Part shown: positions 26,687-35,721 of the stretch, piece after piece
How the letters are laid out: the number at the start of each line of letters is the position of its first letter
Position numbering within the stretch: position 1 is the stretch's first letter
Assembly (NCBI GenBank): GCA_011524605.1
Contig: WTKA01000060.1
Span: forward strand, 7,415 to 43,406
DNA length: 35,992 bases
Reading direction: 5' to 3'
DNA from: Hyphomicrobiales bacterium
Lineage (GTDB): Bacteria > Pseudomonadota > Alphaproteobacteria > Rhizobiales > WTKA01
Made by a program: the position numbers and the translations under genes
The notes under the pieces: generated by a model
The model's database searches: none
The model's input: only the letters and a program-made list of their open reading frames with translations
Told to the model about the DNA's origin: nothing

Positions 26687-27313
26687 ATGAACACATTATA
26701 TTCCATGCAAAATTCTGGAAATAGCTATAAATGCCGCCTCATTTCAGCGCTAACACAGCAAGATTTAAACGTGATCAATGTAGACCCGAAACGCGGAGAT
26801 ACGCGGAGTGAAAGCTATTTAAAGCTTAATACTCTGGGCAAAGCGCCGATTTTAATAACGCAAAATAATGCAATTATTTCAGAGTCTAATGCGATTTTAT
26901 TTTACCTTGCTCAAAGCACGAGCTTTTGGCCGGAAGATGTTGTTTTACAAACAAAAACATTATCTTGGATGTTTTTTGAGCAATATGATCATGAGCCAAG
27001 TATCGCGGTTCGCCAATCAGCCTTGATGCGCGGTGAAACGGATGAAGCCTTGCTTCAAAAACTTGAATATAAGGGTTATCGTGCCTTAGATAGAATGGAA
27101 GAGCATTTAAAAGACAATAGCTACTTTGGTGAAGAACAGCCTTCAATTGCTGATATTGCCCTATTCGCTTATACCCATAATGCCCATAAAGGCGGGTTTG
27201 ACCTTGACAAATATCCAGCTATCTTAAATTGGATAGAAGCAATTCAATCACTTGCACATTTTAAAAGCTATGAATGGCAAGCTGCTTTACATAAGGAATT
27301 CTCTAATTCATGA
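26687..27313 (+). CDS. Glutathione S-transferase family protein
   Basis: A 208-residue cytosolic GST. The N-terminal thioredoxin-like domain (1-78) has 'SGNSYKCRLISALTQQDL' and the glutathione-binding LGKAPIL...ISESNAILFYLA pattern (51-76). The C-terminal helical domain contains 'SIADIALFAYTH' (143-154), the N-capping box of the fold. Such proteins conjugate glutathione or act as reductases; the substrate is unknown. The stop overlaps the start of the exporter gene (ATGA), so the two are translationally coupled, suggesting a shared detoxification or efflux role, which is inference. Confidence 0.88.
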   Translation: MNTLYSMQNSGNSYKCRLISALTQQDLNVINVDPKRGDTRSESYLKLNTLGKAPILITQNNAIISESNAILFYLAQSTSFWPEDVVLQTKTLSWMFFEQYDHEPSIAVRQSALMRGETDEALLQKLEYKGYRALDRMEEHLKDNSYFGEEQPSIADIALFAYTHNAHKGGFDLDKYPAILNWIEAIQSLAHFKSYEWQAALHKEFSNS

Positions 27314-28200
27314 CACGACTTCAAGGTAGTTTTTGTCTATTTGGCACCTCTCTAATATGGGGAATGGCTTTTATAGCTCAATCAACAGGCATGGAATCCA
27401 TTGGGCCCTTCACCTTTATTGCCGTTCGCTTTTTGCTTGGCGCACTTGCCCTTTTGCCTTTTGCAATTTACCAATGGCGTCAACTTGATCAAAAAAATAA
27501 ACCTCAAGTCATAAGATGGTCTTTGATAGCAGGAAGCTTTTTATTTGCAGGAGCATGCGCCCAGCAAATTGGCCTCCTAAGTACAAGCGTTACAAATTCA
27601 GGTTTTTTAACCTCTCTTTATGTGCCGTTAGTGCCTATTTTCATGCTCTTCTTATTCAGAACACCACCGCATATTATTGTTTGGCCTGCTGTTACTCTTA
27701 GTTTTTTAGGCACATTCTTAATTAGCGGCGGTGATATTATGCAGATAAACCGTGGTGATATGTGGCAAATCTTAGGCGCCTTCTTTTTCACAGGCCACAT
27801 TATCTCTCTTTCCTATGCGATGAAAGCATTGCCAAAAGCTGTTTTAATTTCTTGCGGACAATTCATTTTTGTTTTTATTGCAGCTGTCCCCCTAGCTTTT
27901 ACATTAGAGAGCCCTACTATTGATGGGGTTCTTAATTCTTGGCCAGAACTTGCGTTTACAGGATTTATATCCAGTGGCATTGCATTTTTATTGCAAATGG
28001 TTGGCCAAAAAGTTGTACCCCCTTCACAAGCGACTTTAATCATGGCGATGGAAGCTGTTTTTGCGGCTGTTTTTGCATGGTTAATCTTGTCAGAAGAATT
28101 GATGCCCATTGCTTATTTGGGATGTGGGCTTATTTTTGTAGCAACTTTACTGGTAGAAATTGTGCCTGAAATTTGGAAAAAAGATAGAGCCCATCAATAA
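27310..28200 (+). CDS. EamA/DMT-superfamily transporter
   Basis: A 296-residue inner membrane protein with about ten helices in two EamA repeats: the first begins SLIWGMAFIAQSTGMESIGPFTF, in pieces across 14-36, and the second at about 150, with the 'PSQATLIMAMEAVFAAVFAWLILSEEL' pattern near 238-264 typical of drug/metabolite exporters. The substrate is not predictable. It overlaps the GST gene by four bases and is followed after 25 bp by an FMN reductase, likely one transcript. Confidence 0.88.
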   Translation: MTRLQGSFCLFGTSLIWGMAFIAQSTGMESIGPFTFIAVRFLLGALALLPFAIYQWRQLDQKNKPQVIRWSLIAGSFLFAGACAQQIGLLSTSVTNSGFLTSLYVPLVPIFMLFLFRTPPHIIVWPAVTLSFLGTFLISGGDIMQINRGDMWQILGAFFFTGHIISLSYAMKALPKAVLISCGQFIFVFIAAVPLAFTLESPTIDGVLNSWPELAFTGFISSGIAFLLQMVGQKVVPPSQATLIMAMEAVFAAVFAWLILSEELMPIAYLGCGLIFVATLLVEIVPEIWKKDRAHQ

Positions 28201-28225
28201 TCTGAAATAGAAAATGGAATATCAA

Positions 28226-28762
28226 ATGAAAATCACATGTTTAGCTGGATCTATTCGGGCAAGCTCATTTAATAATGTAGCAGTAAAGTCATTTGCCTTT
28301 ATTGCTGAAGAAGCTGGACATGAATGTGATATTATTGATCTTAGTGATTATCCCCTCCCCTTATTCAATCAAGATGAAGAGGAAGAGAGCATCATTGCAA
28401 TAGCTCAGAAATTAGCTGATCGGTTAAATAATAGTGATGCTGTTTTCATCTCTTCTCCAGAATATAATGGCTCTGTTTCCCCCTTATTAAAAAACACCCT
28501 TGATTGGATGTCACGGACCCCAAACAAACCATATCAAAACAAAATATTCGCTATTGGTGCAGCTTCTCCAGGCGCATTAGGCGGTATACGGGGTCTCGCT
28601 CATTTGCGCGATATTCTCACTAGCGTTGGGGCTATTGTTATTCCTAAAATGTTGACGATAGGCGGTATTCAAAATTTAATGGATGAACAGGGTCTTGCTG
28701 TTCAAGAACGCCAAAAAAATCAAGTGGAGAGCATGTTAGATTCTATTGAAAAACTGCTATAG
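28226..28762 (+). CDS. NADPH-dependent FMN reductase (flavodoxin fold)
   Basis: A 178-residue flavodoxin-like oxidoreductase. The FMN phosphate loop is GSIRASSFN (8-16), followed by the SPEYNGSVSPLLKNTLDW motif (about 79-96) that contacts the isoalloxazine ring, and ASPGALGGIRG (about 114-124). Family members reduce FMN, quinones, azo dyes or chromate with NAD(P)H. The start at 28226 fits the family N-terminus and has GGA eight bases upstream; an ATG four codons earlier (28214) is possible. It probably belongs to the GST-exporter transcript and ends before a strong hairpin. Confidence 0.88.
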   Translation: MKITCLAGSIRASSFNNVAVKSFAFIAEEAGHECDIIDLSDYPLPLFNQDEEEESIIAIAQKLADRLNNSDAVFISSPEYNGSVSPLLKNTLDWMSRTPNKPYQNKIFAIGAASPGALGGIRGLAHLRDILTSVGAIVIPKMLTIGGIQNLMDEQGLAVQERQKNQVESMLDSIEKLL

Positions 28763-28774
28763 GCTATTATAGTT

Positions 28775-28826
28775 GTAATAAGGTTATTCTTGATTCCAAT
28801 ACTGAAAATTGGATTAACCTTGTTAC
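28775..28826. repeat. Large two-part hairpin between FMN reductase and CLC genes
   Basis: GTAATAAGGTTA (28775-28786) pairs with TAACCTTGTTAC (28815-28826), twelve positions including one G-U pair, and inside it TCCAAT (28795-28800) pairs with ATTGGA (28808-28813). No T-run follows, so a standard intrinsic terminator is unlikely. It could be a Rho-dependent stop, an mRNA-stabilising stem or a DNA palindrome. Confidence 0.55.
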
Positions 28827-28873
28827 ACCAAATTATCGCCTAAAATATTTTATAGCATTAAAAAGAGTTTGCA

Positions 28874-30523
28874 ATGCCGATAGAAGATATATCCTATCGC
28901 TATATTCGAGAAAAAGCGCAAGCACGCATTATACCTAGTATAAATGAGTTCATCCAAACAGAACAAATAAAAGTTTGGTGTATAGCGCTTTTCCTTGGTG
29001 CACTTGTTGGTATCGCCGCTACTTTATTTCGTCTTGGCATTGGTGCTGTGCAATGGATATGGCTAGGTGACAGCTCTGAATCGGCTATGGGCAGCTTAAC
29101 TACGCAAACAGAATGGTATTTTCTATTCTTTCCTCCTATCATTGGCGGGATTATTGTGGCTGCTCTGATTAGCTATCTGTGCCCTTTAAAAAGACCTGAA
29201 AATGTATCTGACGTGATTGAGGGGCGAGCAAAAGCTGGAGCAGATTTAACCCTAAAACGCGGCCTATCCAGCGCCTTAGTGAGCGTAATATCTCTTGGAT
29301 TTGGGGCAAGTTCCGGTCGAGAAGGCCCTGTTATTCATCTTGGCGCCAGTCTTTCAGCTTGGTTTTATCGTCATTTTGATCTGTCCAAAATTAATATGAA
29401 AATGCTTTATGCCTCTGGTGTTGCCGCTGCAATATCTGCATCGTTCAACGCCCCTATTGCAGGTGTTATTTTTGCGCATGAAGTTATTTTACAGCATTAT
29501 TCAATTCGTACATCTGTACCTGTTGTCATTGCCTCAACCATTGCCTCAGTCATTGCGCGCGCTGCCTTCGGCGCAGAAGTAACATTTTCTATTCCAGCCT
29601 ATCAAATTACATCCTATTGGGAATTTCCTGCTTTTATTTTACTAGGCGTTACCTGCGCGGTTGTTGCTGTTTTATTTCAGCTTTCACTTATCATGACAGA
29701 CTGGACATCACGTCAACTTCGCGTTCCTATTTGGACAAAGCCCATCATGGCTGGCATTTTAGTGGGCAGCATAGCCATTCATTACCCACAGATTTTAGGC
29801 GTGGGCTATGCCGCAACAGACGCTGCTTTAAATCAAGAATTATCTATTTCAATCATGCTTGCTTTAATTTTGGTAAAAACAATTGCGACTTCGATCACTT
29901 TAGGCGGCAAGTTTGGCGGCGGCATTTTTTCTCCAGCTCTTTATATTGGCGCTATGGCAGGCGGCAGCTTTGGGCTTATTGCAGCTCAATTTTTCCCTGA
30001 AATGGCGTCCAGCCACGGGCTTTATGCTATATTAGGCATGGCCGCCGTATCAGCTGCACTTTTGGGCGCGCCCTTTTCAACTACGCTTATTGTCTTTGAA
30101 CTAACTGGCGGCTATACACTTTCAATCGCTTTACTATTAACCGTTGCAATTTCAACAGGCTTGCATTTAGCCTTTCATGGCCGCTGTTTTTTCCATTATC
30201 AACTTGAAATGCGTGGACAATTTTTGCAAGAAGGCCCCCATCGCGAAGTTGTAAAAGTGATGTCTGTGCAGGATTTCATGGAATTGCTAGACTATAATGA
30301 TAGAAGAGACTTTGATCCAGACCTTGAAGAGGAATTTGTCCTTTATACAGATACGATGGAAGTTGTATTGCAAGCCTTTGAAACAACTAAAAAACCAAGA
30401 CTTGCAGTTGTTCGCAAAACCACTGATGTTGACTTTCGCTTAATGGGTTGGGTTACACATGTTGAGGCGATGCGTAGTTTTAATTCAGCATTAATCGCAG
30501 CCAGCAAAGAAGAGCATCGCTAA
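28874..30523 (+). CDS. CLC-family chloride channel / H+-Cl- antiporter
   Basis: A 549-residue membrane protein with the CLC fold. The gating glutamate is Glu150 in SSGREGPVIHLGA (146-158), and the third anion motif reads GGKFGGGIFSPALYIGA. The usual GSGIP-type first motif appears only in altered form near 111-125, as in the ClcB-like branch. Two CLC halves span about 33-440; the C-terminal 100 residues are cytoplasmic and contain a single CBS-like region (VMSVQDFMELL ... TKKPRLAVVRK) rather than a full pair. Transports chloride, probably in exchange for protons, in acid or osmotic stress. AAGAG lies seven bases upstream of the ATG. Confidence 0.92.
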   Translation: MPIEDISYRYIREKAQARIIPSINEFIQTEQIKVWCIALFLGALVGIAATLFRLGIGAVQWIWLGDSSESAMGSLTTQTEWYFLFFPPIIGGIIVAALISYLCPLKRPENVSDVIEGRAKAGADLTLKRGLSSALVSVISLGFGASSGREGPVIHLGASLSAWFYRHFDLSKINMKMLYASGVAAAISASFNAPIAGVIFAHEVILQHYSIRTSVPVVIASTIASVIARAAFGAEVTFSIPAYQITSYWEFPAFILLGVTCAVVAVLFQLSLIMTDWTSRQLRVPIWTKPIMAGILVGSIAIHYPQILGVGYAATDAALNQELSISIMLALILVKTIATSITLGGKFGGGIFSPALYIGAMAGGSFGLIAAQFFPEMASSHGLYAILGMAAVSAALLGAPFSTTLIVFELTGGYTLSIALLLTVAISTGLHLAFHGRCFFHYQLEMRGQFLQEGPHREVVKVMSVQDFMELLDYNDRRDFDPDLEEEFVLYTDTMEVVLQAFETTKKPRLAVVRKTTDVDFRLMGWVTHVEAMRSFNSALIAASKEEHR

Positions 30524-30633
30524 TATTATTTCATTCTCTATACTTGTCAAAATAATCATCTAACTTGCAAACCATAATATTTCTTCTAGATTTGCATTGA
30601 ATAACTACCATATCAAATACCTAAAATCTGAGC

Positions 30634-30657
30634 GTAAAACAAATAAAAGAGTTTTAC
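30634..30657 (+). promoter_or_regulatory. Inverted repeat upstream of pccB
   Basis: GTAAAAC (30634-30640) and GTTTTAC (30651-30657) form a perfect 7-bp inverted repeat 57 bp before the pccB start. It could be an operator or a leader hairpin. The surrounding 190 bp hold no gene. Confidence 0.3.
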
Positions 30658-30713
30658 ATTTGCTATGAGTTTTGTAAGCTGTTTTTAAAATAAGAAATAT
30701 ATCGGAGGATTGT

Positions 30714-32246
30714 ATGACAACGATTATTGAGCAGCTGGAACAGCGCCGCGAGGAAGCACGTATTGGCGGCGGACAAAAGCGAATTGATAATCAGCATGCA
30801 AAAGGCAAGCTCACAGCACGCGAGCGTTTAGAAGTCTTGCTTGATCCCGATAGCTTTGAAGAATATGGTATGTTTGTGGAACATCGCTGTATAGAATTTG
30901 GCATGGATAAACAAAAAATGCCCGGCGATGGCGTTGTTACAGGTTGGGGCACGATCAATGGCCGCCTTGTTTATGTTTTTGCAAAAGATTTCACTGTTTT
31001 TGGCGGCTCTCTCTCAGAAGAACATGCAAATAAAATCAATAAAATTCAAGATATGGCGTTAAAAAATCGTGCGCCGATTATTGGTCTTTATGATTCAGGT
31101 GGCGCAAGGATTCAAGAGGGTGTTGCAGCCCTTGGTGGCTATGCTGAGGTCTTTCAACGCAATGCGATTGCCTCTGGGGTCATTCCTCAAATCTCTGTTA
31201 TCATGGGACCGTGTGCAGGCGGAGATGTCTACTCCCCAGCCCTCACTGATTTCATTTTCATGGTCAAAGACACAAGCTATATGTTTGTCACAGGCCCTGA
31301 TGTGGTGAAAACGGTCACAAATGAAGAAGTTAGTGCTGAAGAGCTAGGAGGTGCTTCCATCCACGCAGTTAAATCATCCATAGCTGATGGTGCTTTTGAA
31401 AATGATATTGAAACTTTATTGCAAATTCGCCGTTTGATGAATTTCCTCCCCTCCAACAATACTTCTGGCGTACCAACTATTTCTACCTTTGATGATGTAA
31501 CGCGCATTGAAAAATCGCTCGACACGCTTATTCCCGACAATGCTAACAAGCCATATGATATGAAAGAGCTGGTAGAAAAAATTGTCGATGAGGGTGATTT
31601 TTTTGAAATAGCACCCACCTTTGCCCGCAATATTATTACCGCTTTTGGCAGGGTTGATGGGCGTACTGTTGGCATTGTTGCCAATCAACCCATGGTTCTT
31701 GCTGGTGTGTTAGATAGTGACGCTTCGCGCAAAGCCGCTCGATTTGTCCGATTTTGTGATTGTTTTGACATTCCAATCATCACCCTTGTTGATGTCCCTG
31801 GTTTTTTACCGGGCACAGCGCAAGAGCATGGCGGCTTAATCAAGCATGGTGCAAAGTTGCTCTACGCTTATTCAGAAGCGACAGCACCTAAGATTACCGT
31901 CATTACACGCAAAGCCTATGGCGGGGCATATGATGTGATGGCATCCAAACATTTGCGTGGCGATGTAAACTATGCATGGCCTACCGCTGAAATTGCAGTA
32001 ATGGGGGCTAAAGGCGCCGTAGAAATTATCTTTCGTAAAGATATTGGCGATGAAGCAAAAATTGCTGAACATACTAAGAATTATGAAGACCGTTTTTGCT
32101 CTCCCTTTGTTGCAGCGGAAAGAGGCTATATTGATGAGGTTATAAAACCGCAGTCAACCCGTCGACGTATCGCCCGTGCCCTTGATATGCTGAAAAATAA
32201 GCAACTCGAAAATCCTTGGAAAAAACATGATAATATGCCGTTATAA
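30714..32246 (+). CDS. pccB: Propionyl-CoA carboxylase beta subunit (carboxyltransferase)
   Basis: Transfers carboxyl from biotin to propionyl-CoA, giving methylmalonyl-CoA for entry into the TCA cycle. It has 510 residues, the usual length. Two crotonase-like halves are seen: the N-terminal one with [33 protein letters not shown] (in part) and [17 protein letters not shown], the C-terminal one with [19 protein letters not shown] and [19 protein letters not shown] lies seven bases upstream of the ATG. The biotin carboxylase/carrier subunit PccA and methylmalonyl-CoA mutase are not in the window. The '[20 protein letters not shown]' start is that of Pcc rather than of methylcrotonyl-CoA carboxylase. 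Confidence 0.95.
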   Translation: MTTIIEQLEQRREEARIGGGQKRIDNQHAKGKLTARERLEVLLDPDSFEEYGMFVEHRCIEFGMDKQKMPGDGVVTGWGTINGRLVYVFAKDFTVFGGSLSEEHANKINKIQDMALKNRAPIIGLYDSGGARIQEGVAALGGYAEVFQRNAIASGVIPQISVIMGPCAGGDVYSPALTDFIFMVKDTSYMFVTGPDVVKTVTNEEVSAEELGGASIHAVKSSIADGAFENDIETLLQIRRLMNFLPSNNTSGVPTISTFDDVTRIEKSLDTLIPDNANKPYDMKELVEKIVDEGDFFEIAPTFARNIITAFGRVDGRTVGIVANQPMVLAGVLDSDASRKAARFVRFCDCFDIPIITLVDVPGFLPGTAQEHGGLIKHGAKLLYAYSEATAPKITVITRKAYGGAYDVMASKHLRGDVNYAWPTAEIAVMGAKGAVEIIFRKDIGDEAKIAEHTKNYEDRFCSPFVAAERGYIDEVIKPQSTRRRIARALDMLKNKQLENPWKKHDNMPL

Positions 32247-32558
32247 ATAATCAGCCATCATTTAATCATGCTATATTCAACTTCTTTGGTTTTTCATAAC
32301 TTTTATAAAAGAGCCGTAAAATGGCCCTGCTTAATATTGGATGAAATTAATCGTACAAATCTTTTCATTACCGCGTTAGTAAATGAAAAGATAAACTTAA
32401 AGCTGCCTCAATAAAACATTTTTAATAAAAATTTAATGTTATTTATAAGCGATTTACAATTTTTATGCATGTAAGTGGTGTATTTACCCAGATCGAGGCT
32501 TAACATTAACACTTCTCTAACCGCATTCTATTAATATAACTAGAAAATATATGGAATT
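32247..32558. other. 312-bp gene-free region with an inverted repeat
   Basis: No credible ORF. CTTTTCATTAC (32361-32371) is repeated inverted as GTAAATGAAAAG (32379-32390), an 11-bp stem with one bulged A around a 7-base loop. It lacks a downstream T-run, so an operator or RNA hairpin is more likely than a terminator. The downstream gene probably has its promoter here. Confidence 0.35.
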
Positions 32559-33632
32559 ATGGATTTGAAGATGGCAGCTGCAAAGAAGAAAAAATTTCCT
32601 GAAAATGATTACATTGTTATTGAAGAAGCATTATCATCCTCAAAAAGAGGAAGATGGTTTTTAGATCAATATGTACAGCGCAATGCAAAAACTGATGCTG
32701 GACAAATGCTCAATAGCATTAGCCGTCTTACAAATTTAGTTGAAAACCAAGAGACAAAACTTCAAACAGTTATGAGCCCAATTGATATTGAGCTTGTTAA
32801 AAAAGCGCTTGGTATTGTTGAGCAATATCTCTCAGCTAGCGGCCAAGAGTCACTTGTAGGCTTAGCTCATGACCTTGAGCAAAATGCTAATATGCTATCA
32901 ACTTCTGCAGAAAATTTAATCCTTGCTGCTGCGAACATGAAAATGGGTAAAGTTGATGACAATACCTTTGCGCAAGTTGTAGCTGAAGCAGAGCGTATTC
33001 AAGATGCACGCCGATTCACACAAAGTGCAAAGTCAAAAATCGCAACACTCTTTCAAGCTCTTTCTCTATTAGAAGGACATTTAAGAGAAGTTTGCGGCGA
33101 ACCGTCACAAGTAAATTCTTCAGATAATAGCCAAGTAGCTACACCGCAAAAAGGTGAAGAAGCTCAAAAAAAAACATCTTTGAATGAAGTTGAGCAACCA
33201 AATGCTGTAAAAGAAATCTCGGCAGAAGAAGTTGTGAAAGAAGGCCAACCCCATAAAACTGAAGATATCGTCCCTTCAGAATTTGCAAAAAAAGAAGAAA
33301 CAACTTCTCAAGCAGATGATAGAAACGATGATGATGACAGTGATGGTGGAACGCCTGCTCTAAATAATGAATTGAATGGATCTGATGAAATGAGTGAAGC
33401 AGATCTTGAAGCGCTATTTGCTTCTAAAGAAATTCAGTCTCAAGCACAATCTATCAATGATAAGGCACAATCACAGCTCTACAAAGAGCGCATCAACAAG
33501 CAATCTATAGAAAAATTAGCTGAGAAAATGGTTGGCCATGTAAAGACATCTTTTCAAGCAAGCATCGCTGATAAGCAAATGCAATTTTTTGCCGGCAACG
33601 AAGCTGTGTCACTAAAATTTAAAACTGTATAG
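32559..33632 (+). CDS. Alphaproteobacterial 'RGRWFL' protein, possibly CheZ-like, with acidic low-complexity middle
   Basis: A 357-residue cytoplasmic protein. The N-terminal segment YIVIEEALSSSKRGRWFLDQY (18-38) followed by RNAKTD is a pattern I recall from a conserved alphaproteobacterial group, sometimes annotated CheZ-like. Residues 50-180 are helical, with amphipathic repeats. Residues about 190-295 are acidic, Gln/Ser/Glu-rich and probably disordered (including a run of Asp at about 260-266). A C-terminal helix (about 315-345) precedes a short tail. No CheZ catalytic motif can be identified with confidence, and no chemotaxis or flagellar genes are near, so the function is open. Start codon choice is uncertain (an ATG four codons in is possible). 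Confidence 0.75.
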   Translation: MDLKMAAAKKKKFPENDYIVIEEALSSSKRGRWFLDQYVQRNAKTDAGQMLNSISRLTNLVENQETKLQTVMSPIDIELVKKALGIVEQYLSASGQESLVGLAHDLEQNANMLSTSAENLILAAANMKMGKVDDNTFAQVVAEAERIQDARRFTQSAKSKIATLFQALSLLEGHLREVCGEPSQVNSSDNSQVATPQKGEEAQKKTSLNEVEQPNAVKEISAEEVVKEGQPHKTEDIVPSEFAKKEETTSQADDRNDDDDSDGGTPALNNELNGSDEMSEADLEALFASKEIQSQAQSINDKAQSQLYKERINKQSIEKLAEKMVGHVKTSFQASIADKQMQFFAGNEAVSLKFKTV

Positions 33633-33667
33633 TATAGCAGTCTATTTTTTACAAAAGCGCTTTAATA

Positions 33668-34660
33668 TCATCCCAAGTGTGTATCTGTTTCAAGCGCTTT
33701 TGTTAACATAGCTGCATCAATATTACCGCCCGATAGGGTTACAGCTACTGTTTTTCCTGATACATCAATTTTCTTAAACATAAGAGCTGCCAAACAGACC
33801 GCGCCACCAGGCTCAACTATTTGTTTCAATTCTGTAGCAGCAAAATTAACCGCACTTAACGCCTCTTCATCACTTACGCAAACAGCTGATTTTAAGAGTT
33901 TGTTGTTGATTTGAAATGTCAACTCTCCAGGCTGAGGCGTAATGATTGCATCACAAATAGATCCTGATAACTTTGTATTTTTTTCGCGTTTCCCTGATAT
34001 GAGTGAACGCGCTGTATCATCAAAACCCTCAGGCTCTACAGCATATAAATCAACTTCAGGGTAAAGGGCAGAAAGTGCAGTTGATACACCAGCGGTTAAA
34101 CCACCACCGCCACAGCAAATTGCTACAAGATCAGGTTTTTTACCAAATGCCTTCAACTGCTCTGCAATTTCTAAACCTACCGTGCCCTGGCCTGCCATAA
34201 TATTAAAATTTTCAAAAGAATGAATGAGCGTCGCTTGTTTTTCTTCCGTAATCTGTTTGATTAAGACTTCTCTGTCCACTTTACTACGGTCAAAATGAAT
34301 AATTTCTGCGCCATAGCTTTTTGTCCGTCTAATTTTAATTTCTGGTGCATCTTCCGGCATCAAAATTGTTGCTTTTATACCAAATTCACGAGCAGCTAAA
34401 GCAACACCTTGCGCATGATTGCCAGAAGAACAAGCTGTTACGCCTGCTAGCCTCTCAGATGCGCTAAGTTGGGATATTGCATAATATGCCCCTCTAAATT
34501 TGAACGAACCTGTGTGCTGCATATTCTCGCATTTAAACCATATATCTGCATTCAGCGCTTTATCTAATTTCTGAGATTTTGCTAAAGGCGTTTGAAAGAT
34601 ATGACCTTGTAATGCTTTTTGTGCTTTTTGAACGTCAACAATACCGAAACTATCTGTCAT
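33668..34660 (-). CDS. PLP-dependent threonine/serine dehydratase (fold type II, no ACT domain)
   Basis: Deaminates threonine to 2-oxobutyrate or serine to pyruvate. It has 330 residues. The PLP lysine is Lys54 in GSFKFRGAYYA (51-61), with SSGNHAQGVALAA next and the phosphate-binding CCGGGGLTAG loop (about 182-191); SGGN near the C-terminus contacts the ring nitrogen. It lacks the C-terminal regulatory domain of biosynthetic IlvA, so it is the catabolic/TdcB or serine racemase type; these cannot be told apart by eye. Its start overlaps the stop of the upstream glycosyltransferase by one base (TAATG), showing coupling, though no functional link is apparent. Confidence 0.88.
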   Translation of the reverse strand: MTDSFGIVDVQKAQKALQGHIFQTPLAKSQKLDKALNADIWFKCENMQHTGSFKFRGAYYAISQLSASERLAGVTACSSGNHAQGVALAAREFGIKATILMPEDAPEIKIRRTKSYGAEIIHFDRSKVDREVLIKQITEEKQATLIHSFENFNIMAGQGTVGLEIAEQLKAFGKKPDLVAICCGGGGLTAGVSTALSALYPEVDLYAVEPEGFDDTARSLISGKREKNTKLSGSICDAIITPQPGELTFQINNKLLKSAVCVSDEEALSAVNFAATELKQIVEPGGAVCLAALMFKKIDVSGKTVAVTLSGGNIDAAMLTKALETDTHLG

Positions 34661-35700
34661 TATTTATGATCACTTTTTGAAATTGGAGATAAATGCCCTA
34701 AAAATTGCTCAGCGGCTTTTTCCCAAGTAAATGTTTTTGCAAAATCAACACATTTATTTTTATCTATCGCTAAGGCTTCGATGCAGGCCGATTTAAGGTC
34801 TTCATTCAACACACCCACATCATTGTCACCAATAATATCTAAAGGGCCTGGGACAGGAAAAGCCGCTACTGGTAAGCCGCTCGCCAAGGCTTCGATGATA
34901 ACAACCCCAAATGTATCTGTTTTACTCGGGAAAACAAAAACATCCGCACTACAATAATGAGCTGCAAGCTCCTGCCCCCGCTTAGGGCCAACAAAAGTAA
35001 CATCTTTATATTTTTTCTTGAGCTGTTCTAGAGCCGGGCCTCCACCTACAACCAATTTTGATCCTTGTAAATCTAAATTTAAAAAAGCTTCAATATTTTT
35101 TTCGACAGCAACTCGACCAACATAACAATAAACAGGGCTTTCTAACGAAATTGCTTTGCTATGATCAGGGCTAAACTGTTTTGCATCAACGCCCCTACTC
35201 CAATTTTTTAAATTTTTAAAACCCCAATGTGTCAACTCCTCACGCACGGTTTTTGTAACAACCATCACCCCATGAGAAGGTGCGTGAAACCATCTTACAA
35301 AACGATAGCCCCATTTAAGAGGTATAGGAAAGCGCGCTTTAATATATTCAGGAAATTTCGTATGGTAAGAAGTGGTAAAAGGATAGTTGCTTTTCACACA
35401 ATATCGACGCGCTAAGATGCCCAGCGGCCCTTCGGTTGCAATATGAATATAATCAGGGTTGATAGTTTTAATTTTATTCGAGATTGACTTAGGTGTTGTA
35501 AGACTGAGCTTGATTTCTGGATAAGTAGGCATTGGAAATGTTTTAAATTGATCCGGCGCAATAACATGAAAATCATAACCCATCTCAACAGCTTCATCAC
35601 GCATCCTGGTTAAAGTTCTAACGACACCATTAATTTGTGGCTCCCAAGCATCCGTAATAAGGAGAATCCTTGAGCCTTTAGGCGGTAGCATATTTTCCAT
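34660..35700 (-). CDS. GT4-family glycosyltransferase (diacylglycerol/mannosyl-type)
   Basis: A 346-residue retaining GT-B enzyme. The N-terminal acceptor domain opens with ILLITDAWEPQINGVVRTL (12-30), with the donor-domain hinge at WSRGVD (about 168-173). The C-terminal GT4 motif TFGVVIIEALASGLPVAAFPVPGP (in pieces, about 265-288) carries the sugar-nucleotide-binding E-x7-E. The GVVRTL start and YHTKFPEYI are shared with bacterial glycolipid synthases and the alpha-mannosyltransferases MgtA/PimB-like; a membrane lipid glycosylation role is plausible, but donor and acceptor are unknown. The MITE-like element begins 21 bp upstream of the start, and no ribosome binding site is evident, so the repeat probably supplies or separates the promoter. 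Confidence 0.85.
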   Translation of the reverse strand: MENMLPPKGSRILLITDAWEPQINGVVRTLTRMRDEAVEMGYDFHVIAPDQFKTFPMPTYPEIKLSLTTPKSISNKIKTINPDYIHIATEGPLGILARRYCVKSNYPFTTSYHTKFPEYIKARFPIPLKWGYRFVRWFHAPSHGVMVVTKTVREELTHWGFKNLKNWSRGVDAKQFSPDHSKAISLESPVYCYVGRVAVEKNIEAFLNLDLQGSKLVVGGGPALEQLKKKYKDVTFVGPKRGQELAAHYCSADVFVFPSKTDTFGVVIIEALASGLPVAAFPVPGPLDIIGDNDVGVLNEDLKSACIEALAIDKNKCVDFAKTFTWEKAAEQFLGHLSPISKSDHK

Positions 35701-35721
35701 ATCAATCAGCCAATCTATTAT

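Noticed and set aside
30565-30597. TTGCAAA and TTTGCAT upstream of pccB, recalling the PccR site (paired TTTGCAAA)
   Set aside because: Both half-sites are imperfect and about 19 bp apart, against the short fixed spacing I recall for PccR, so the match is not strong enough.
33629-33650. ATAG/CTAT followed by six T as a terminator after the RGRWFL gene
   Set aside because: A 4-bp AT-only stem is too weak to support.
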